Source of the DNA: Alphaproteobacteria bacterium
GTDB lineage: Bacteria > Pseudomonadota > Alphaproteobacteria > Micavibrionales > CSBR16-224
Direction: 5' to 3'
Assembly (NCBI GenBank): GCA_007116755.1
Contig: SKHU01000246.1
Location: 1-6,867 of the forward strand
DNA length: 6,867 nt
This document shows, one piece after another, positions 1 through 5,845 of the stretch. Each line of letters opens with the position of its first letter. Position 1 is the stretch's first letter. The notes under the pieces were generated by a model, which had not been told where the DNA came from, did not search any database, and saw only the letters and a program-made list of their open reading frames with translations. Position numbers and translations under genes: made by a program.

Positions 1-1779
1 ACTGCGCTCCAGATGCACGACATTGTCCGAGCGTCTGACTTTCAGCGTTAAAGGCAAATCGGGCAGTGCGCCCCCGTTGCTGTCGCGTGCCAGCGCAACA
101 ATCCGCACGGTTTCACCGGGACGGTAAATGCCGCGGTCGGTATAGGCAAACGCATCGACCGACCCCGGATAGGCGCGTCCGGACACGCCGCGGTCACTGA
201 AATCATATCCGGACGTATCCAGCCGGATCAGCGCGAAATCATTGTCGCGCTTTGCCGTGGCCAGCAGCGGCGCAAGACCCGCGCGGCCTTTTGTCAGCGC
301 CGCGGAAAAACGGAACGTCCCGTCCTGATCTGTCACCCCTTCGCCCAGAACCGTGTTGTTACGTGAAATCAGTTGCAGCTTTACGCCTGCAGCCGGTTTT
401 GCCGTTTTCAGAGAGCGCGCAAAAACATACAGCCCGTTTTCCGCCGTCAGCGTTGTCAAGCCGATATCCGTAACGACAAAAAACTGCCGCGCATCGGCCA
501 GCACACGGTTATCATCTTTTCTTCTGTATTCGGCTTCAATCGCGTAAATGCCCGGTTCGGGTTCGGCCAGCACCTCCTCAATCGGAAAATAGGTGGTGAC
601 GCTTCTGTTCGGGACGGATTTTACATCCATTTCTCCCGACCAGACAGGCTTGCCCGTCGCGTGGAAATACTGTCCAAACTGATAACGGTAAAGCTGGTTG
701 TCCAGCGCCTGCACACCGTGCGGCAAAGCGCGCTCCGTTACCGCTTTGGCGATACGGATATTCATTTTTTCAATATTGACACTTTCCACCGGAATGCCCT
801 GTACGGCATCACGTGCGAGAATATAGCGCCCGCCCGCCATGCGGAGCAGCGGCGCACGGTCGCCGAAATTCAGTTTTTGCGTGTAGTCTTCTTCCATCGC
901 ACGGCCGATGCGCAGGGATGTCGGTACCCCCGCCAATATGCGGATATCATAATCTGCGGCATAATCCAGACCGCGCAGACATAACTCGCTTTCTCCCAGC
1001 GGAATTGCTGTGATTTTCGTATGCGGCGCAATACGGATATAATCTTCATAGCGCACGCCGCGCTCGGGCAGCGGCAGGCGAAAATGCAGACAAAGCTGCG
1101 GTGCATCGCTGTCGGTTTTTTCCTCGCTGCGCAAAACTTTTTGTGTCAGCAGCGTTTCCAGAGTCTTTATCCGCTCCTGCGCCACACGGCGCAGCGGCAC
1201 GTCATTGCCCTGCAGCAGGCGGCGCGCCAGCTCTGCTTCCAGCGCAAACAGTTTATATCCGCCCTTTCCCGCCTGCGGATGATCGTTGAACGCTTTAAGG
1301 AAAAGCATCAGTTCACGATAGGTTTCATTGCGCTCCTTGTCATTTTCGGCAGCTGCCAGCGCCGCAAAACCGGAGAGGATGATCTCGTTTTCAGCCGGCT
1401 CCCAGACATCGCGTGAATCCGGCAGATTGGCCGGAAGATGATAGGCGTTGTCCCGCCACCAATTATGCAGCGCCGAAGCGTCGCGCATCAGCATCAGCCA
1501 GTCTTCCGTCGCTGTTTCGCCGCTTGCGATATATTCGCGGCGCAATTCCGCAATGCGGTAACGGTGCGGATAACGCCGCCCGTATTCCCTGTCCAGTTCG
1601 GTTTTAATTGCCGCCGTATTCCGGCTGCTGCGGTGATCACGTATCAGATCGGCGCGGAAATTTGCCGCCGCGTTCTGCAGCGCAGCCACATCCTGCGCTT
1701 GCGTGTCCGGTATGTGAAAAGAAAAAACAGCCGCGAGAAATACGGCAGTAAAGGCACAAAAACGCAACATCATTTTCAC
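1..1779 (-). CDS. Bacterial alpha-2-macroglobulin family protein, N-terminal part (cut by left edge)
   Basis: The minus-strand frame is open without a stop from the left edge to 1788 and gives 593 residues from a GTG start at 1779. Residues 1-28 form a signal peptide: a basic start, a hydrophobic core around residues 9-21, and a signal peptidase I-type site after Thr-Gln-Ala (26-28). There is no lipobox cysteine, so a soluble periplasmic protein is more likely than a lipoprotein such as E. coli YfhM. Residues about 225-320 resemble the first macroglobulin-like domains of bacterial members, with cysteines 230 and 267 that could pair. Residues 548-556 read DRGIYRPGE, the hallmark of the MG2 domain. 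Family members usually exceed 1500 residues and act as periplasmic protease traps, often beside the peptidoglycan glycosyltransferase gene pbpC. The thioester region and any pbpC would lie outside the window. The family call is firm; thioester status cannot be seen. An ATG at 1788 is also in frame but has no room for a ribosome binding site. Confidence 0.9.
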   Translation of the reverse strand, partial: MKMMLRFCAFTAVFLAAVFSFHIPDTQAQDVAALQNAAANFRADLIRDHRSSRNTAAIKTELDREYGRRYPHRYRIAELRREYIASGETATEDWLMLMRDASALHNWWRDNAYHLPANLPDSRDVWEPAENEIILSGFAALAAAENDKERNETYRELMLFLKAFNDHPQAGKGGYKLFALEAELARRLLQGNDVPLRRVAQERIKTLETLLTQKVLRSEEKTDSDAPQLCLHFRLPLPERGVRYEDYIRIAPHTKITAIPLGESELCLRGLDYAADYDIRILAGVPTSLRIGRAMEEDYTQKLNFGDRAPLLRMAGGRYILARDAVQGIPVESVNIEKMNIRIAKAVTERALPHGVQALDNQLYRYQFGQYFHATGKPVWSGEMDVKSVPNRSVTTYFPIEEVLAEPEPGIYAIEAEYRRKDDNRVLADARQFFVVTDIGLTTLTAENGLYVFARSLKTAKPAAGVKLQLISRNNTVLGEGVTDQDGTFRFSAALTKGRAGLAPLLATAKRDNDFALIRLDTSGYDFSDRGVSGRAYPGSVDAFAYTDRGIYRPGETVRIVALARDSNGGALPDLPLTLKVRRSDNVVHLERS

Positions 1780-1788
1780 GGGGTGCAT

Positions 1789-1794
1789 CCTTCT
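1789..1794 (-). promoter_or_regulatory. Ribosome binding site for the macroglobulin gene
   Basis: On the minus strand this reads AGAAGG. It lies 9 nt upstream of the GTG at 1779 but directly abuts the ATG at 1788. The spacing therefore favours the GTG start, which also gives a compact signal peptide. Confidence 0.5.
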
Positions 1795-1803
1795 ACTAAT
1801 CCT

Positions 1804-1809
1804 ATTATA
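1804..1809 (-). promoter_or_regulatory. Probable -10 element of the macroglobulin promoter
   Basis: The minus strand reads a perfect TATAAT. No convincing -35 hexamer is found 16-18 bp upstream (around 1826-1833). A transcript starting about 7 bp downstream, near 1797, would have a leader of roughly 18-20 nt that includes the AGAAGG site. The element is short and the missing -35 leaves room for an activator or for chance. Confidence 0.35.
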
Positions 1810-1860
1810 TGAGCCACCCGGAAAGAATACGGTATTTTTTTATATGACGTAACCCCTCGC

Positions 1861-1889
1861 TTGCGGTGACAGCAGTTTTTTTCTATGCT
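1861..1889 (+). promoter_or_regulatory. Possible weak sigma70-type promoter for the autotransporter gene
   Basis: TTGCGG at 1861-1866 and TATGCT at 1884-1889 are separated by 17 bp. They match the consensus hexamers at 3 of 6 and 4 of 6 positions, so this is a tentative call. If real, the in-frame ATG at 1885 lies inside the -10 element and could not be translated, in agreement with the 1939 start chosen for the gene. Confidence 0.2.
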
Positions 1890-1922
1890 GAAAGTTGCTT
1901 TTTTCCGTTTCGCGGCCAAAAT

Positions 1923-1928
1923 AAGGAG
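1923..1928 (+). promoter_or_regulatory. Ribosome binding site for the autotransporter gene
   Basis: AAGGAG lies 10 nt upstream of the ATG at 1939. It decides the start over the in-frame ATG at 1885, which would put 18 extra residues in front of an otherwise canonical signal peptide. Confidence 0.7.
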
Positions 1929-1938
1929 CCTGCCCGAT

Positions 1939-4857
1939 ATGAAATCCCCTGCATTTAAATCTGCGCTTTTTGCCTGCGGCATGATTTTCTCGCTTTCCGC
2001 CGCAACCGCTCCGGCTTCGGCAGAACTTCCGACATTGATCATCACCGGTGACGGCGCGCATTACGGCAGCCCGTACAGCAGCCCTCCGCCGCAGGCACAT
2101 ATTCCGCAACCTGCCCCGCAGCCGGCTCCGCAACCGCAGTGGCGTCCTGCCGTACAGGCCTCTCCGCCTCCGGTACAGTATCAACCTCAGCCTCAGCCTC
2201 AGCCTCAGCCTCAACTTCAACCGCAGGCCACAGCGCCGCAACCTGTCCAAACGCATCACCCCATTCCGCACCAGACACCGCCGAAACCGGGTTTTCAAGT
2301 CTGGGATTATGCCCCGCAGCAACCGATTTCCCCGCAGGTACGGCAGCAATTGCTCTCTGCCGCGCAAAAAGGGGACAAAGCACTTTTGGAGGCCGTCAAA
2401 GCCTTGAGCTATTACCATCCTGAAATGGCTGAAGCCATCGTTGCCGAAGCCTCGGCTATTGCGCAGGGTGCAGGCATGGCGGCGACTGTTACGCCGGCTG
2501 CCGCCGCACAAGCCTCGGCCATCGGCAGCAGCGGCATGTATCTGAGCATGGGCGGCGCAGCAATTCTGGCCGGAGCAGGCGGCGCATTGCTGGTCGCCGC
2601 TATTGACAGCAGCAGCGACCAGATACCGCCCCCCACCAGCAGCGGTGATCCAGATTTTGTCATTGACGTTGAATATGCGGCCTCGGGCGGGCTTCTGCCG
2701 ATCAATGCGCATACCGCCTATGACAGAAGCACCGGCGGCAATGTTATCACCGCTGTCCTTGACACAGGCATCATGCCTCTCCACCCCGAATTCGACGGGC
2801 GCATCGCCCCGAACAGTTTTGACTTTTTTGCCGGATCAGGCCCGACAGCCGTCGATCTTGACGGGCACGGGACACATGCCGCCGGAATTATCGCCGCCAA
2901 CCGCGACGGTATCGGTATGCACGGCGTGGCTTATAATTCTTTGATTCTGCCCCTGCGCGTTTTCGAAGACGGCTCTGACAACCCGCCGAACAGCCGCCTT
3001 GCCGATGCCGTCGATTATGCCGTCACAACAGGAAATGCAAAAATTATCAACAACAGCTGGGGCAGCGACGGCGTGTTTATTGACGATCCCGGCCTGACCT
3101 CTCAGGCGGATTTCAACATCGCTTTCGGCCCGCTATCCACTTCCCTGCAAAATGCCATAAGTATTCATGATGCTGCGATTGTCTTCGCCGCAGGCAATGA
3201 AAGCAATCCCGAAGTCAACGCGCTGGGCGGTATGCCGGTGCTGTTTCCCGCATTGCAGGATAACTGGCTCGTGGTCGTCGCCGTCGATGGCGGCGGAACG
3301 ATTGCCGGGTTCAGCAACCATTGCGGTATAGCGCAAGATTTTTGTCTGGCCGCACCGGGTGTGGCCATCACCTCGACCCTGCCTTACGATACAGCGACGG
3401 AAGACCGGCTTGTTGACGGTCAGGGCGCAATGTCGGGTACGTCAATGGCTGCGCCGCATGTCGCCGGCGCGCTGGCGCTGCTGATGGATGAATTTCTTGG
3501 CCTCAGCGTACAGGATGCTGTTGATATTCTGCTGACTACTGCCGATCAGAGTTTTACCGATTATGATGCCGATATTCACGGGCAGGGTATGCTTGATCTT
3601 GATCAGGCCTTCACCGGCATCGGCATTTCCTCCATACCTCTCGGCTTTTCCGTTTTCGGAGCAGGTATGGACAGTGGTACATCCCTGCTGAACACATCTT
3701 CCGTATTCGGTGACAGCCTGACCGTAGCGCTGCAAAATGCGCGCCTGATTACGCTGGACGATTACAACCGCGCCTTTACGAAAAGCATGGCCGGTTTTCT
3801 TGCCGGAGGTCATGACCGCTTTGATTCCCGTCGCGCCTTCTGGCGCTTCAACCGCAGTGCCCCGCAGTTTTACAATTTCGGAACCGGAACCGTATTCGGA
3901 TTTCAGCGCATCGCGCACGGCGAACCCGGATTTGAAGAATCCGATATCAGGAATTTTCACCTGACAACCGGCAGCGGAGGAACGCATTTATCCGCCTATG
4001 CCAATACGCCGGTCCGGATGCAATTCGGCAGCGCTGCATCCAATAAGATTGCGGCAGGAGATATTGCGATCGACAACGCGCTGGGCAGCAGCTATCTCGG
4101 CCTGTTCTCCGACGAAGACAATGTCGGTTTTTCAGTCCGCACGGCTCTTGCCGGCGGCAAATTTTCCGTCGGCAGTGTTTACGGACGGCTTGATACGTCG
4201 CCGCTCGACGAAGAACACGGCAAAAACGCCGTCGGTGCCATCGCCGAATATGACAGGGAAATCTCTGCAAAATGGCGCAGTCGTCTGCACGGCGGCATGA
4301 TGCTGGAACGGAACAGCCTGTTCGGCACGGGCGGCACGGGCGCATTCGCAACGGGTGACAGCAGCACGGTATTTGCCGGTCTGGGTTTTGATTACAATAT
4401 CGCGCCGTCTTTCCGCCTGAGCGCCGATTACCAGTTCGGCCTGTCCTCCCTGCAAACGGGCGGCGCTTCACTGATCAATGGCTTTGACAATATTTCCTCC
4501 GACAGTTTTTCTGCCGCGCTGATCTGGGACAAGCCGCCCTTTGGGCGTGACGGTGTTTTCGGTATTGCTTTGAGCCAGCCACTGCGCGTTACCGGCGGCA
4601 CAGCTGAAATCACCCTGCCCGTTGCCCGCGATGCGGACGGCAATATTCTGCAGGACACACAGCGTATCGGCCTTGCGCCGTCGGGGCGGGAGATCAATCT
4701 GCAAAGCTGGTACAATACGCCGCTGGGCAGTTTCCGTGATTCCGGGCGCGATTTCGGCGAGTTGAAAATCGGCGGTGCCCTCCGGCACGAACCGGGACAC
4801 ATCAAAGACGCATCGCCCGAAGCGCTCGGCATGTTCCGTTTCAGCAGCAGGTTTTAG
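1939..4857 (+). CDS. Subtilisin-like (S8) serine protease autotransporter
   Basis: This 972-residue protein is a type V secreted protease. Residues 1-28 are a signal peptide with an Ala-Ser-Ala cleavage site. Residues about 48-130 are a Pro/Gln-rich linker. Residues 131-195 look helical and Ala-rich, and 199-222 form a hydrophobic Gly/Ala stretch. The S8 catalytic domain spans about 245-560. The triad is Asp275 (VLDTGI), His310 (GHGTHAAGI) and Ser502 (GTSMAAPHVAG), with oxyanion Asn420 (AAGNE), so it should be active. Cys462 and Cys469 flank the SN-CG...C-AAPG segment seen in S8 autotransporters and may form a disulfide. From about 585 a linker leads into a beta barrel of roughly 280 residues, ending in alternating aromatic positions (MFRFSSRF) with terminal Phe, the usual BAM recognition signal. 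Late in the barrel, PLRV and PSGREI segments recall alphaproteobacterial S8 autotransporters. No typical I9 propeptide is recognisable. Whether the passenger is released or stays on the surface cannot be told. The gene diverges from the macroglobulin gene and converges on the transporter. Confidence 0.93.
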   Translation: MKSPAFKSALFACGMIFSLSAATAPASAELPTLIITGDGAHYGSPYSSPPPQAHIPQPAPQPAPQPQWRPAVQASPPPVQYQPQPQPQPQPQLQPQATAPQPVQTHHPIPHQTPPKPGFQVWDYAPQQPISPQVRQQLLSAAQKGDKALLEAVKALSYYHPEMAEAIVAEASAIAQGAGMAATVTPAAAAQASAIGSSGMYLSMGGAAILAGAGGALLVAAIDSSSDQIPPPTSSGDPDFVIDVEYAASGGLLPINAHTAYDRSTGGNVITAVLDTGIMPLHPEFDGRIAPNSFDFFAGSGPTAVDLDGHGTHAAGIIAANRDGIGMHGVAYNSLILPLRVFEDGSDNPPNSRLADAVDYAVTTGNAKIINNSWGSDGVFIDDPGLTSQADFNIAFGPLSTSLQNAISIHDAAIVFAAGNESNPEVNALGGMPVLFPALQDNWLVVVAVDGGGTIAGFSNHCGIAQDFCLAAPGVAITSTLPYDTATEDRLVDGQGAMSGTSMAAPHVAGALALLMDEFLGLSVQDAVDILLTTADQSFTDYDADIHGQGMLDLDQAFTGIGISSIPLGFSVFGAGMDSGTSLLNTSSVFGDSLTVALQNARLITLDDYNRAFTKSMAGFLAGGHDRFDSRRAFWRFNRSAPQFYNFGTGTVFGFQRIAHGEPGFEESDIRNFHLTTGSGGTHLSAYANTPVRMQFGSAASNKIAAGDIAIDNALGSSYLGLFSDEDNVGFSVRTALAGGKFSVGSVYGRLDTSPLDEEHGKNAVGAIAEYDREISAKWRSRLHGGMMLERNSLFGTGGTGAFATGDSSTVFAGLGFDYNIAPSFRLSADYQFGLSSLQTGGASLINGFDNISSDSFSAALIWDKPPFGRDGVFGIALSQPLRVTGGTAEITLPVARDADGNILQDTQRIGLAPSGREINLQSWYNTPLGSFRDSGRDFGELKIGGALRHEPGHIKDASPEALGMFRFSSRF
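2185..2213 (+). repeat. In-frame CCTCAG hexanucleotide tandem repeat
   Basis: Four perfect CCTCAG units (2185-2208) are followed by a partial unit. They encode Pro-Gln dipeptides within the linker at residues 81-96 of the autotransporter, and the surrounding codons continue the Pro-Gln pattern with synonymous changes. Because the unit is 6 bp, slippage would change linker length without shifting the frame. Confidence 0.9.
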
Positions 4858-4858
4858 G

Positions 4859-5737
4859 CTAAATCTTATTGGTGGATGCGATCAGCAACACAGCAGCGAA
4901 TAACAGCATGGCAATCTGCACGGGTTTGACGCGCGCATCCTGCCCGCGGATTTTGTAATAGATCATCAGCCAGACCGTTGCCAGCATAAAAATCATCGAA
5001 GTAAACGCCGGATTGGGCGTCAGTTTCAAAGACAGGATCAGCACCGGTATCACCGCGGCGTTCATCACGCCCATAACGGTTCCCGCCTTCATAATATGAC
5101 GGTCGCAGATTTCAGCCACCGAATAACGAAGTCGCGCTCTGACAAACGACAGCACAAACACGCCGCTTTGTGTCAGGCAGACCCAGAGCAATATCTGTGT
5201 GAAATGATCGGTAAAAATCATCCCGTATTTGACGACAACGGCCATCACTGCACCGCCGGCTGCCACGATAATCAACTCCCTCAGCGCCTGTTTGATGTCC
5301 AGCCCGTTTTTATACATGGAAAACTGCGCCGCGCTGGCCAACAGAAATGCCGCGATAACGCCGGCTGCGACGAAAGGATCGGACATCATCTCGATTGTTT
5401 CGTCGAAAACGATCACGCCCCAGAGAAAAAACGAGAAAAAAACGTGAAACGGGCGGCTGAGCGTTGCCACCGGCCCGCCGTAACGCGCACTGAGATCAAG
5501 CAGCTTGACACTAAGCATACTGGACAGACCGCAAACCACCGCAAGGCTAAGATAAAATTCGATATTCGACGGCCATTGCGCCAGAAACAGCGCGGGAGAC
5601 AGCAACACAGCACCGACAAAACTGCTCCACAAGCGTGCGCGCACACCGTCGGCTTTATAATGGCTGTTGAGATTGGAGCGGATTGCATTGCCGAAGCTGA
5701 CATAAAGCGCATAAATCCACCACGGTAACGTACTCAC
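4859..5737 (-). CDS. Probable DMT/EamA-like ten-helix membrane transporter
   Basis: The 292-residue product is very hydrophobic, with ten likely membrane helices at roughly 5-19, 36-55, 60-78, 86-108, 112-133, 148-166, 174-192, 210-230, 240-257 and 271-289. Length, helix count and a two-fold layout fit the drug/metabolite transporter superfamily. The first half shows an EamA-like pattern: a helix ending at Phe101 followed by an acidic residue (Glu103) and then a Gly-Ala-rich helix. The second half matches less clearly. Substrate is unknown; families of this type export or import amino acids, nucleotides or other small metabolites at the inner membrane. The GTG at 5737 is preferred because AAAGG lies 9 nt upstream and the protein then begins just before the first helix. 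An upstream in-frame TTG at 5773 would add 12 residues but has no ribosome binding site. The stop codon is one base from that of the converging autotransporter gene. Confidence 0.65.
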   Translation of the reverse strand: MSTLPWWIYALYVSFGNAIRSNLNSHYKADGVRARLWSSFVGAVLLSPALFLAQWPSNIEFYLSLAVVCGLSSMLSVKLLDLSARYGGPVATLSRPFHVFFSFFLWGVIVFDETIEMMSDPFVAAGVIAAFLLASAAQFSMYKNGLDIKQALRELIIVAAGGAVMAVVVKYGMIFTDHFTQILLWVCLTQSGVFVLSFVRARLRYSVAEICDRHIMKAGTVMGVMNAAVIPVLILSLKLTPNPAFTSMIFMLATVWLMIYYKIRGQDARVKPVQIAMLLFAAVLLIASTNKI

Positions 5738-5845
5738 CCCTGTCCGCCTTTCCAGCCTGTTCTCTTTTATCAACAGAGTACTGTAATGCGGCCGGCGTGT
5801 GGAAACAAGCCTTTCATGGAAGAAAACTGCAAAGATTAAGAGACC
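5738..5845. other. Short intergenic spacer between two same-direction genes
   Basis: The 108 bp between the right-edge gene and the transporter contain no convincing terminator hairpin and no clear paired -35/-10 elements on the minus strand. A GC-rich palindromic patch (GCCGGC, near 5790) lacks a following T-run. The absence of a terminator allows read-through from the right-edge gene into the transporter gene, although this is not proof of an operon. Confidence 0.4.
5747..5751 (-). promoter_or_regulatory. Ribosome binding site for the transporter gene
   Basis: The minus strand reads AAAGG (within GGAAAGG), 9 nt upstream of the GTG at 5737. The spacing equals that proposed for the macroglobulin GTG start. 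It supports the 5737 start over the TTG at 5773. Confidence 0.4.

Noticed and set aside
373..984. Plus-strand open frame of 203 residues
   Set aside because: It lies wholly opposite the macroglobulin gene, whose frame encodes the recognisable MG2 motif, and shows no domain of its own.
1885..1938. Upstream in-frame ATG of the autotransporter
   Set aside because: It lacks a ribosome binding site, would bury the signal peptide behind 18 residues, and a well-spaced AAGGAG serves the ATG at 1939. An extended signal peptide as in some large autotransporters was considered, but these residues do not look like one.
1840..2784. Minus-strand open frame of 314 residues with Leu/Arg repeats opposite the autotransporter start
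   Set aside because: Its Leu-Arg repeats are the reverse reading of the CCTCAG repeat, its composition is Arg-rich and unlike a real protein, and it overlaps a gene with clear catalytic motifs.
5096..5728. Plus-strand open frame of 210 residues
   Set aside because: It is antisense to the ten-helix membrane protein, is rich in His, Arg and Gln as expected of the opposite strand of hydrophobic codons, and has no recognisable domain.
5774..5800. GC-rich palindromic patch as a terminator
   Set aside because: The stem is short and neither side has a run of T residues.
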